A DNA stretch of 64,000 nt from Spartinivicinus marinus (GTDB taxonomy: Bacteria > Pseudomonadota > Gammaproteobacteria > Pseudomonadales > Zooshikellaceae): contig NZ_JAPJZK010000001.1 of assembly GCF_026309355.1 (NCBI RefSeq), positions 1-64,000 of the forward strand, given 5' to 3'. Made by a program: the position numbers and the translations under genes. Of this stretch, positions 45,914 to 53,657 are shown piece after piece. The notes beneath the pieces were generated by a model. It did not search any database and had not been told where the DNA came from. It saw nothing but the letters and a program-made list of their open reading frames with translations. Numbering within the stretch: position 1 is the stretch's first letter; each line of letters begins with the position of its first letter.

Positions 45914-47071
45914 CTAGTGCTCAAGCATGTCGATGGTTGCATGAGGATACTGCTGCTGGCGATTTTGAAACGATAGAATTGAGGAATTTTGAATAACACC
46001 TTTATCAATATTGATAGCCTTTCGGATAGTGTCACTTTGCTGCCAGCTGCTATAGCCCTCTATCACAGTTGGTAGATAAACAATTAGAGCGGCCGAGATA
46101 GATCGAGAGGCGCTTTCCCATAAATAGCTTGGTGTATGATCAACGGCATAATAATCTATCATACCAATTTTAAGAATTGGATTTTTGAATGTAGTCGGCT
46201 TAGCAAAATAAAACCCCATTCCTTCATCGCAGCTAACATCAATAATAAGACAGCCAGGTTTGAGATATGAGCTTTCATTTTCAGTCACATAGAGAATAGG
46301 GTGATCAGTTTCTTGATAGGTTCCGTTTATAATTATATCTGATTCTTTGATCAAGCTCTTTAACGGGCGTTCAACCCCATCATGCTCGACTATCAGCATA
46401 CGTTCGTCACCTGTTTTGTCTGCACAAACACGGACATAATGACAATCGAGTATTTCTTCACGCACCTCGTGATCAGGGCGTTGAATACAGATAGTAATAT
46501 CTCTAAACCCATGAGCTTTGAGTGCATAGATAGCGCCGCGACTAACTGCACCAAAACCAAAAATAATTGTTTTACGCCTATTTCCGTAATGCCCATCAAT
46601 ACCTTTAAGTTGTAGTGCATGTAAGACTGCGCAGTAGCCTGCCATTTCATTATTCTTATAAAAGGTATGACGACCAACCTCACCATTGGGGCCCCAAATG
46701 TACATATCTTCAAACGCAATAAGTGTCTGCTTGCGATCAATTGCTGTTTGTGTAATGGCTCGTTGTTGCGTGCAATGTACATACCCCCATAGAAGACCAC
46801 CTTCACGAAGTGCTTGTAAATCTGCGAGTACTGGTTTCGCAATGATGACTGTACCTAGATCAGCCAATAACTCTTGCCTTGACGCAATCCCCCCAGTCTG
46901 ATTAGCAATTTCTGAGTCAGCAATACCAAAGGGTGCTCCATAGCCTTTTTCGAATATCAATTGACGAAGAATGTGTTCAGGAAGGCGTGAAAAATGTCCT
47001 GGATGAATAGCTACTCGTCGTTCATTTTCTTTTTTGGAAGTCCCTATGACTCCCAATGATAATTTACTCAT
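45914..47071 (-). CDS. Alanine dehydrogenase/PNT-family oxidoreductase, N5-(carboxyethyl)ornithine synthase-like
   Basis: A 385-residue NAD(P)-dependent enzyme. The N-terminal domain starts LSLGVIGTSKKENERRVAIHPGHFSRLP, the AlaDH/PNT opening with the conserved K-x-E-x-R-x-x-x-x-P. The nucleotide-binding part has KTIIFGFGAVSRGAIYALKAHGF (G-x-G-x-x-x-x-G). IIDVSCDEGMGFYFAKPTTF and IDYYAVDHTPSYLWESASRSIS are later conserved blocks seen in CEO synthase and saccharopine dehydrogenase-like members. The reaction would be reductive condensation of pyruvate with a diamino acid, or its reverse; the substrate is inferred, not shown. Ribosome site AAAGGAA. Monocistronic. Confidence 0.75.
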   Translation of the reverse strand: MSKLSLGVIGTSKKENERRVAIHPGHFSRLPEHILRQLIFEKGYGAPFGIADSEIANQTGGIASRQELLADLGTVIIAKPVLADLQALREGGLLWGYVHCTQQRAITQTAIDRKQTLIAFEDMYIWGPNGEVGRHTFYKNNEMAGYCAVLHALQLKGIDGHYGNRRKTIIFGFGAVSRGAIYALKAHGFRDITICIQRPDHEVREEILDCHYVRVCADKTGDERMLIVEHDGVERPLKSLIKESDIIINGTYQETDHPILYVTENESSYLKPGCLIIDVSCDEGMGFYFAKPTTFKNPILKIGMIDYYAVDHTPSYLWESASRSISAALIVYLPTVIEGYSSWQQSDTIRKAINIDKGVIQNSSILSFQNRQQQYPHATIDMLEH

Positions 47072-47111
47072 AGCATTTCCTTTGTATGCACTACTTACGT
47101 AGCGTAATTGA

Positions 47112-47162
47112 ACTGTACAATGGGAGGATAACTCTGCCTCCTTGACAAAGATACAGTACAGT
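47112..47162. promoter_or_regulatory. Inverted repeat in the upstream region of the AlaDH/PNT gene
   Basis: ACTGTAC (47112-47118) and GTACAGT (47156-47162) are exact inverted copies 37 bases apart, and between them GGGAGG and CCTCC can pair (47122-47141). This could be a regulatory hairpin or paired operator for the leftward enzyme gene, but no factor can be named. Confidence 0.3.
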
Positions 47163-47163
47163 A

Positions 47164-47427
47164 GTGCCCCCTTGGCAAGTATGTGTCAGCAGAAATATTT
47201 TAATTAACTACCCACAACTGTCGAGAGGACACGAAACAGCGAAATTCAATGAAATTAAAGACATTATTGTAGAAGATTGTTGTAACAACTACGCCGAGAT
47301 TGTTATTACCCGCCATGATGGTTCTGAGTTTGTATTATATATTGATCAAACCAACCAAAGTAACAAGGTGTTTTCAACAGAGCTGATGGAGTACTGGTCT
47401 TTATCCCGCAAAGAGCAAACCAGTTAA
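47164..47427 (+). CDS. Hypothetical small protein
   Basis: Up to 87 residues from a GTG with no ribosome binding site. I do not recognise it. The part from about residue 28 (FNEIKDIIVEDCCNNYAEIVITRHDGSEFVLYIDQTNQSNKVFSTELMEYW) has a strand-rich, protein-like composition, so the gene may be real with a start downstream of 47164 at an unusual codon. The N-terminal 20 residues overlap the upstream inverted repeat and are probably not translated. Convergent with the EF-G-like gene. Confidence 0.35.
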   Translation: MPPWQVCVSRNILINYPQLSRGHETAKFNEIKDIIVEDCCNNYAEIVITRHDGSEFVLYIDQTNQSNKVFSTELMEYWSLSRKEQTS

Positions 47428-47541
47428 CCATGATAGGCAAGTTAACTACTGTTTAACTTGCGGTAGCACTTTCAATTACTATAAAAGCGCTACTGGATCC
47501 ATAGTAATAATGTCTATCATGAGTAACAAAGCAAAACCTAA

Positions 47542-49593
47542 CTAAGAGGCTTCTTTATGCTGATGATATTCTTTAATTAGTGCTTGCTGTAAGTCAGCTG
47601 GCACCACTCCATAGTGACTGAATGTCATTGAATAGAAACCCTCTCCACCTGTTAATGACTTTAACCTGGACTGATAATCACTGATTTCCCTTAACGTCAC
47701 TTGCGCTTTAATTTTGATTTTTCCACCAGGCAACGCTTCAGTACCGCTAATAATTCCTCTAAAACTAGCAATATCTCCTGAAATATCCCCCATACATTGT
47801 GCTGGCGCGGTTATTTCCAAATTTACTGTTGGTTCTAATATAACAGGTTTCGCTTTATCAATTGCGTCTAAAAAAGCCTTTTTACCAGCTGAAACAAAGG
47901 CTATTTCTTTTGAATCAACAGGATGATGTTTACCATCATAAACCATCACTCTGACATCCTGAAGCGGATAACCTGCAATGGCTCCACCTTCCAATACCTG
48001 CTTTACTCCTTTTTCTACAGCAGGAATAAATTGCGAGGGAATAACGCCACCGGTAATTTGATTAACAAACTCAAAACCTGCCCCCCGTTCTAACGGCTCA
48101 ACCTTAAGAAAAACTTCACCAAACTGCCCTGCCCCACCTGTCTGTTTTTTATGTCGACTATGGCCAGCGGCAGGCTGAGTAATTGTCTCCCGATAAGCAA
48201 TACTGGGAGGCCGGGTTGCTACTGCCACATTCATTTGCTGATGCATTTTTTCTAATATTATTTTTAAATGAAGCTCCCCTTGCCCACGAAGTACAGTCTC
48301 ATTCATAGCCACTCGCTGCTCCACAACCAACGTTGGATCTTCTGCCACAATTTTATGCAGAGCATCTGATAACTTTTGTTCATCACCTCTTCTGACCGGC
48401 TCTATCGCCAAACCATGCATTGGAGGAGGTAAATCAATAGGTATTAAATGGTAATGATCCTCATCATGAGAATCATGTAATACATTGTCGTATTCTATTT
48501 CATTCACTTTTGCCACTGCACAAATATCGCCTGGTATCCCCTTACTGATTTCTTGGCTTTTTTTACCTTGTAGTTTTAGTAGGTGAGATACCTTAAATGC
48601 TTTTCTATTATCACCGATAAAGAGTTGGGTATCAGGCTTAATGGTACCTTGATGAATACGAAACATCGCGAGTTTTCCTACATAAGGATCTACAGCAACC
48701 TTAAACACATGAGCAATCACATGCTTATCAGAATCAGCAACCACCTTAACCGGTGCCACTTTTTCCCCTTCTCCTTTAATAAATTGAGGTAAATTACTTT
48801 CGAGGGGACTAGGCATTAACTGTTTAAAAATCTGCAATAATTCTTTAATACCTGCTCCTGTTTCAGCCGATGTAAAACAAATAGGGATAAGATGATTCTC
48901 TCGTAATGCTTTTTCAAATGGGTCATGTAATTGACCAGGGCTGAGTGACTCTCCTTGCTCTAAATACAGTTCCATTAATTGATCATCCACTTCCACAACC
49001 TGATCAATCAATTGGTTATGTGCCTCCTCAACTGAACTAAAGTCTGTCTGCTGGTTTTCATCAGGAGAGAAATAGCAATCAGTTACAGCCTCACCATTCT
49101 TAACAGGTAAGTTTAATGGTAAACACTCTTCACCAAATGTTGATTGAATTTGTTCGATAAGTTCTTGGTAATTTATCTGCTGACTGTCTATGTGATTAAC
49201 AATAATCATCCTACATAGTTTAAAGTGCTTAGCAGATTCCATTAATCGCTCAGCTACCATTTCAACCCCTTCAGCGGCATTAATCACCAGTGCAGCCGCA
49301 TCAGCCGCAGCCAACACACTCATCGCCCGAGCAGAAAAGTCAGGAAATCCTGGGGTATCTAATAAATTAATATGAGTATTTTGATAATCAAGACTACAAA
49401 CTGCTGGGTAAAGTGAATGGCCCTGCGCTTTTTCTTGCTCATCAAAATCACTAAGGGTTGAGCCACGACTGATTGACCCCATCGTATTGATGGCACCAGC
49501 GGTGTACAATAACCGCTCAGTTAATATTGTTTTACCTACCCCAGTATGACCAATAAGGGCAATATTTCTAATATCATTTGTAGTATATGTCAT
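47542..49593 (-). CDS. Elongation factor G-like translational GTPase (divergent paralogue)
   Basis: A 683-residue EF-G homologue. G1 is GHTGVGKT (residues 14-21), G3 DTPGF (about 77-81) and G4 NHID (in place of NKxD), so the GTPase is diverged from canonical FusA. Domain II, the (A/S)YRETIT domain IV start, GGAGQFGEVFLKVEPLERG, GVIPSQFIPAVEKGVKQVLEGG and the terminal domain V (EALPGGKIKIKAQVTLREISDYQSRLKSLTGGEGFYSMTFSHYGVVP) are all in order. This group is usually annotated EF-G-like; its exact role is unresolved. Ribosome site AGGAAGAG. It lies within the T3SS locus but has no obvious link to it. Confidence 0.88.
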   Translation of the reverse strand: MTYTTNDIRNIALIGHTGVGKTILTERLLYTAGAINTMGSISRGSTLSDFDEQEKAQGHSLYPAVCSLDYQNTHINLLDTPGFPDFSARAMSVLAAADAAALVINAAEGVEMVAERLMESAKHFKLCRMIIVNHIDSQQINYQELIEQIQSTFGEECLPLNLPVKNGEAVTDCYFSPDENQQTDFSSVEEAHNQLIDQVVEVDDQLMELYLEQGESLSPGQLHDPFEKALRENHLIPICFTSAETGAGIKELLQIFKQLMPSPLESNLPQFIKGEGEKVAPVKVVADSDKHVIAHVFKVAVDPYVGKLAMFRIHQGTIKPDTQLFIGDNRKAFKVSHLLKLQGKKSQEISKGIPGDICAVAKVNEIEYDNVLHDSHDEDHYHLIPIDLPPPMHGLAIEPVRRGDEQKLSDALHKIVAEDPTLVVEQRVAMNETVLRGQGELHLKIILEKMHQQMNVAVATRPPSIAYRETITQPAAGHSRHKKQTGGAGQFGEVFLKVEPLERGAGFEFVNQITGGVIPSQFIPAVEKGVKQVLEGGAIAGYPLQDVRVMVYDGKHHPVDSKEIAFVSAGKKAFLDAIDKAKPVILEPTVNLEITAPAQCMGDISGDIASFRGIISGTEALPGGKIKIKAQVTLREISDYQSRLKSLTGGEGFYSMTFSHYGVVPADLQQALIKEYHQHKEAS

Positions 49594-49660
49594 AATGACG
49601 CTCTTCCTGAGATGCCTGAGTCCTTGTTTTCCTTAACATACTACTCCTGTCAATACACTA

Positions 49661-49678
49661 TTGACAAAACGTTGTCAA
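49661..49678. promoter_or_regulatory. Perfect palindrome in the EF-G/lcrR divergent region
   Basis: TTGACAAAACGTTGTCAA reads identically on both strands. Its left arm is also a consensus minus-35 for rightward transcription, with TATTAT 21 bases further on. A bound dimer here would block or activate the lcrR-like gene, the EF-G-like gene, or both. Confidence 0.45.
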
Positions 49679-49746
49679 ACATTGAAATATTATGACTTAC
49701 CCGTCACTATGACATTATAATGAACAGCCTTGGAAAATGACCACCT

Positions 49747-50244
49747 ATGTTTGACCAACAAGATGCTATACCCAGTACACAAGATGTACTATCAAAGCAG
49801 TTACAACAACGTGGTTTTATCATTAAGCCTTATTACTTAAGAAAGTCTTCTTTTCAATTAGGCTATCAGCTCACTATTAACGGTTTTCAGCTTGTCTACC
49901 GGCTGGAAGGCAACACAGTCATATTTATTATTTACCGGCGAATGTCGGCACGAAATAATCTTAAAAACCCCTTTTTAGTATTTGATGCATTTCTTTATTT
50001 ATTATCATCAATACCTGAAGTGCATGAAGTAAAAGGCTCCGCAGATGCATTGCAAGCATGTTTTACTAACCCACTTTCCACAGAAAAGCTAAAAGTCATT
50101 TATAAACAATGGTTCAATGGCCAAACCAGCCATTGGGAGCACGGTCAAGAGTGGTTAGCTCTTCAACTCTCAGATTATCGCCCTTATTTTCCGCTTAAAA
50201 AGCTGCAAAGCATTATTCATCAGCATTTACAAACCAATCATTAA
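49747..50244 (+). CDS. LcrR/PcrR-like T3SS-associated protein
   Basis: A 165-residue cytoplasmic protein. The pattern LGYQLTINGFQLVYRLEGNTVIFIIYRRM, LKNPFLVFDAFLYLLSSIPEVHEVKGSAD, PLSTEKLKVIYKQWFNG and EHGQEWLALQLSDY resembles LcrR of Ysc systems, a poorly understood protein needed for normal LcrG or calcium-response behaviour in Yersinia. In Yersinia and Pseudomonas the gene follows sctV; here it stands alone, on the strand opposite to sctL, with which its 3' end overlaps by 32 bases. Resemblance is from memory of the family pattern, so moderate certainty. Confidence 0.5.
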   Translation: MFDQQDAIPSTQDVLSKQLQQRGFIIKPYYLRKSSFQLGYQLTINGFQLVYRLEGNTVIFIIYRRMSARNNLKNPFLVFDAFLYLLSSIPEVHEVKGSADALQACFTNPLSTEKLKVIYKQWFNGQTSHWEHGQEWLALQLSDYRPYFPLKKLQSIIHQHLQTNH

Positions 50245-50836
50245 CAGCCTTTTCCAGGGCAGTTAGCTGATTATCAATGGTTGTGTCAATAACTTTAATA
50301 GGTGTCTCAATTTTACAGCCCATTCCTGTAATACTGCTATCAGGCAAAACATTCCACTGAATATCAGGGGCCATCTCCTTAATATCATCTAAGCGATCTT
50401 TAACACTGGTTAACATGGCAGGTGCCACTAATAAACTTAACTGTTGGCAGTCAGTAGTTTGTGCTAATGCTTGAGCAACACACGCTTTTACCAGCGCAAT
50501 ATCATCGTAGTCAGCGATAATTTTTTTAACCGACTGCAATACAACCTGAACTAACTCTGCCGCCAACTGCGATTTAAATTGCGCACATTCCAGTAATGTA
50601 CGATTAATTAATACTGTCTGTTGCTGCTGAGCCTCTGCTAAACCTTGGTTAAACCCCTTTTCCATTTCCTCCTGCTGCAATATTTTAGCGTCTGCTACAA
50701 TACCAGCAGCCTGTTGATTCGCGTGCTCAATCAGCTGTTCTGCAGACAAAAACTTCGCATACTGCTCCCGCTTGATTAACTTAGTTCCTGGTGCTACTTG
50801 AAAGTCACCTTGTGTTAAGTTAGTGATCGAAAACAT
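50213..50836 (-). CDS. sctL: T3SS stator protein SctL (YscL family)
   Basis: A 207-residue peripheral stator that links SctN to SctQ, related to FliH and the ATP synthase b/delta subunits. An N-terminal stretch TKLIKREQYAKFLSAEQLIEHANQQAAGIVADAKILQQEEMEKGFNQGLAEAQQQ is the b-like helix and LVQVVLQSVKKIIADYDDIALVKACVAQAL begins the delta-like part. It overlaps sctK by 17 bases and is the last gene of the yscB-sctL unit. Confidence 0.93.
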   Translation of the reverse strand: MFSITNLTQGDFQVAPGTKLIKREQYAKFLSAEQLIEHANQQAAGIVADAKILQQEEMEKGFNQGLAEAQQQQTVLINRTLLECAQFKSQLAAELVQVVLQSVKKIIADYDDIALVKACVAQALAQTTDCQQLSLLVAPAMLTSVKDRLDDIKEMAPDIQWNVLPDSSITGMGCKIETPIKVIDTTIDNQLTALEKAVNDWFVNADE

Positions 50837-51479
50837 GCGGGCACACCTGATGAATCAGTTTTTCTAACATTTTGCTTAAAGTGATTAACTGCTCCCCCAA
50901 CTCAGGAAAAGGCGAAAACTTTTCCAGGGAAAGGCTAATGGGTAACTTCAACTGCAATCGTTGCCACCAACCATCGGTTGAATTTTCTAAACAGGCTTGC
51001 CACACAGCTAGACCAACAATTAATAGTTGCTCACAATAGTGCTCATTGATAGTTAACTCTGTAAGCCACTGATCAATAGAAGCGATAGGCTGATGATATA
51101 AAAATAAGCCGTTAGTTAAAGCAAACTGATACCATTGCTCACCAATTTGCTCTTTAATTAGCAATTGTTGCTGGCGCCAAATAGTTTGCTTAATGGTATG
51201 AGAGTGTAGAGTAACACCAATGGCCAATAGCCATTGCAGAATACTCTCGTGATCAAGTAGCGCAATTCGTTTCAACGGTTGTTGAAAGTCATAATCAGGG
51301 CAGTGGGATAAGGCTAAACTGTTAAGTAAATATTGGTCTACAATAGCCGTAAATCGGTGATCCACGGCTATCGTCTGCCACCAGGGTTCCTGCTCAAATA
51401 CAGCTAATTGGCTTGGATGCATGGTATTAAGTAGCGACCAGTTAAACTCTGCAATAGCTACCTCAAGTGTTGTACTCAA
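50820..51479 (-). CDS. sctK: T3SS sorting platform protein SctK (YscK family)
   Basis: A 219-residue cytoplasmic adaptor joining SctD in the inner ring to SctQ. Family features: FNWSLLNTMHPSQLAVFE near the start, HRFTAIVDQYLLNSLAL, ALLDHESILQWLLAIGVTLHSHTIKQTIWRQQQLLIKEQIGEQWYQFAL, all typical of YscK. The TTG start has GAGG seven bases upstream. Position between sctJ and sctL is standard. Confidence 0.9.
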   Translation of the reverse strand: MSTTLEVAIAEFNWSLLNTMHPSQLAVFEQEPWWQTIAVDHRFTAIVDQYLLNSLALSHCPDYDFQQPLKRIALLDHESILQWLLAIGVTLHSHTIKQTIWRQQQLLIKEQIGEQWYQFALTNGLFLYHQPIASIDQWLTELTINEHYCEQLLIVGLAVWQACLENSTDGWWQRLQLKLPISLSLEKFSPFPELGEQLITLSKMLEKLIHQVCPHVFDH

Positions 51480-51598
51480 CGATTACCTCATCAATACTCA
51501 ATTATTCATAGCCAATGCAAACGTTTTAAAGCAAACCAGCCTATTAACATAAGATGAATAACACCAATATCAGAACAACAATTACACAGTTAAAACTG

Positions 51599-52363
51599 CT
51601 AGCTGGCTTTGGCCTGCTGGTTATTATTACCCTTTTTTAGCTTTAACCACCAGCCTACATTACTAAGCAATAATAATAGTAATAAACCACTCAGCCATCC
51701 CCAAAATACCCCTTGAGAATTCTTTGCGAGACTAACGCCTAAAGCTGAGGTCATTTTTGCTTTTATTGATGATGTTTCTTGTTGGGCTGTAGGGAATAAC
51801 ACAACACTGATCTTATCGTAATCAAGCCCTTCAATACTGTTATTGACTAGCAACTTAATTTGTGGAATATAAGATGATAAATCAACATCAGCGTGATGCT
51901 TAATAAATACTGCAACAGAAGAAGGTGTAACAGACTCAGTTTTACGTTGTTTCGCTTTAGGAAGCACGACATGCACTCTGGCAGTCACTACACCATCAAT
52001 CTGCGTAAGTGTTTCTGCTAAGCCTTGAGACAGTGCATAAACCAGTCTGGCTTTTTCTTCAGTAGGCGATGAAATGAGCCCTTCTTGGGGGAAAATTTCT
52101 TTGATAGAGGCAAATTTTTCTTTAGGATAGCCTTTAGCTTTCAGCAAACTAATTGACTCAGCCACCTGGCTTTCTGGAACCTTGATAGCCACCGTTTGCT
52201 CTTTACCAGGTTGTTTTTCTGCAGCAATCCCCTCTGCCAATAAAATACTCAACATGTCGTTTGCTTCAGTTTCCGCTAAACCGGAATAAAGCTCAATTTT
52301 ACAACCCGTTAGAATAACGGATAAGAACAAGATAAAACTCAGTCTTTTTAGCGTTATAAACAC
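51599..52363 (-). CDS. sctJ: T3SS inner-ring lipoprotein SctJ (YscJ family)
   Basis: A 254-residue lipoprotein forming the inner membrane ring. The N-terminus is a signal with lipobox LTGC (Cys at about residue 21), followed by the ring-building domain (IELYSGLAETEANDMLSILLAEGIAAEKQ, SQGLAETLTQIDGVVTARVHVVLP, SVAVFIKHHADVDLSSYIPQIKLLVNNSIEGLDYDKISVVLFP) and a C-terminal membrane helix (WGWLSGLLLLLLLSNVGWWL). Full length. Confidence 0.97.
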   Translation of the reverse strand: MFITLKRLSFILFLSVILTGCKIELYSGLAETEANDMLSILLAEGIAAEKQPGKEQTVAIKVPESQVAESISLLKAKGYPKEKFASIKEIFPQEGLISSPTEEKARLVYALSQGLAETLTQIDGVVTARVHVVLPKAKQRKTESVTPSSVAVFIKHHADVDLSSYIPQIKLLVNNSIEGLDYDKISVVLFPTAQQETSSIKAKMTSALGVSLAKNSQGVFWGWLSGLLLLLLLSNVGWWLKLKKGNNNQQAKAS

Positions 52364-52429
52364 TATTTTACTACCTTACCGTTTACGTCTTACTCTTGTT
52401 TTCGAATAGCCAGTGCTGCTGGTAGACAG

Positions 52430-52777
52430 CTATTGTGCTTTCAAAAAAGTGTCGACATGTTGTGTTGACTTACTGGCTATTTTGGTAATTAGCTCTTCCT
52501 GCAAATGTTTTTTTGCAAGCTCAACCTGCATAGCCATAATTGCTTGCATTGATAGTGGATCATCTTGAGCTACCTCCATAGAGCTAGACAGCTTTTGATC
52601 AGACTTTTCAATCGATGCTTTTACATTTTCCACTAGTTCAACCGCTTGATCAGTAATACCATTTTCTTCTGTCATCATAGCGTCAAACTGCTGAATATCA
52701 TCACCTCTGGCAGCCCCGCCGTCAGTTAAAGGGCTATCAATTGCCACCGTTATACTATGGAACACAGCTTCAGTCAT
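52430..52777 (-). CDS. sctI: T3SS inner rod protein SctI (YscI family)
   Basis: A 115-residue secreted protein that forms the inner rod or adapter between export gate and needle. ATG 52777 has GGAG seven bases upstream; an earlier in-frame start lies inside yscG and is not used. The C-terminal region PLSMQAIMAMQVELAKKHLQEELITKIASKSTQHVDTFLKAQ is the typical rod-forming helix pair. Confidence 0.9.
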   Translation of the reverse strand: MTEAVFHSITVAIDSPLTDGGAARGDDIQQFDAMMTEENGITDQAVELVENVKASIEKSDQKLSSSMEVAQDDPLSMQAIMAMQVELAKKHLQEELITKIASKSTQHVDTFLKAQ

Positions 52778-53138
52778 CAGTGATCTCCTTAAGCAAGGCT
52801 TGAGCAAAGGGAACAACTGCCGGCTCAGGGCTATTGATGAGTATTTTTAACAACTGTTCTGCTTCATTGTTATGGCCTAGCTTCATTAAGCAAAGTGCTT
52901 GATATGCCTGCAACATATCCTGTTCTTTTACAGTAGAGAAGTTTTTTAAGGTTACTAATGCTGCTTCAGGCTCATTTTGGTTTAGCTTCAATAAAGCTTG
53001 CCCCAATATAGGCGCCAACTGTTGCGGATGTTGCTGCTGCATTGCAGCGAAAATACATTGTGCCTCGCTATTCATTCCCTGACCAACAGCAATAAAGCCA
53101 AGCTCAACTAACAATTGTGGCAAATGATTATTTACCAT
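52770..53138 (-). CDS. Needle chaperone YscG-like protein
   Basis: A 122-residue TPR-fold protein (LLVELGFIAVGQGMNSEAQCIFAAMQQQHPQQLAPILGQALLKLNQNEPEAALVTLKNF). In Ysc systems YscG and YscE together hold the needle subunit as a monomer in the cytoplasm. It sits directly after sctF and before sctI; yscH (yopR), which Yersinia has between them, is absent. Confidence 0.88.
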   Translation of the reverse strand: MVNNHLPQLLVELGFIAVGQGMNSEAQCIFAAMQQQHPQQLAPILGQALLKLNQNEPEAALVTLKNFSTVKEQDMLQAYQALCLMKLGHNNEAEQLLKILINSPEPAVVPFAQALLKEITDD

Positions 53139-53185
53139 ACACTGCGCCTCATTAAACTGTATTATGAGCTACACCATATTACCGG

Positions 53186-53410
53186 CTATACCATATTGCG
53201 AATAGTGCTTTGCAACGTCTCTTTCATTGTTTTAATCGTGTTACTTTGTAAGTTAGTCACAAGGTTCCAACGATTCATCATATACTGAAACTTAAGTAAG
53301 TCTTGCTGACTATTAGGATCCATTGATCTCTGAAAAGCTTTCAACTCACTTTCAACTTTTGCTGTTTGACCACCTATTACATTGTTTACTTCTTCAATAT
53401 TAAAAGCCAT
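53186..53410 (-). CDS. sctF: T3SS needle protein SctF (YscF family)
   Basis: A 74-residue needle subunit forming a helical hairpin. The family signature around M-D-P-N is present (KAFQRSMDPNSQQDLLKFQYMMNRWNLVTNLQSNTIKTMKETLQSTIRNM). GAGGTGATAA precedes the ATG; the start overlaps the yscE stop. Length is close to YscF (87), the first 10 residues being shorter. Confidence 0.96.
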   Translation of the reverse strand: MAFNIEEVNNVIGGQTAKVESELKAFQRSMDPNSQQDLLKFQYMMNRWNLVTNLQSNTIKTMKETLQSTIRNMV

Positions 53411-53657
53411 TTATCACCTCGTTTAAGTCTGGCTGACTTGCATTACGCACTTTAGCTATCACTTTTTCAGCTGCTTGCAAAGCCTCTAAATAGTGTTGCT
53501 GATAATGAAAGGCTTGCGGATCTAGCCCCATGGCTATTTTTGCTTTTACCTGTTGCTGTTCTTCACCCAGTTTGGCCAGTAGCTGATGGGCCAAATCCTC
53601 ACCATGCGGACCGGTTAACTGCACCTCTAAATCAGTTAAAAGTAGTTCAGTTTGCAT
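53400..53657 (-). CDS. Needle co-chaperone YscE-like protein
   Basis: An 85-residue helical protein (TDLEVQLTGPHGEDLAHQLLAKLGEEQQQVKAKIAMGLDPQAFHYQQHYLEALQAAEKVI). YscE binds YscG and the needle subunit. Identification depends on length, the helical hairpin pattern with A-M-x-x-G-L-x-P-x-x, and position between sctD and sctF, with overlaps on both sides. Confidence 0.88.
   Translation of the reverse strand: MQTELLLTDLEVQLTGPHGEDLAHQLLAKLGEEQQQVKAKIAMGLDPQAFHYQQHYLEALQAAEKVIAKVRNASQPDLNEVINGF

Noticed and set aside
46393-46842. 149-codon leftward frame
   Set aside because: It is an alternate frame inside the AlaDH/PNT gene, whose motifs are unbroken in the other frame.
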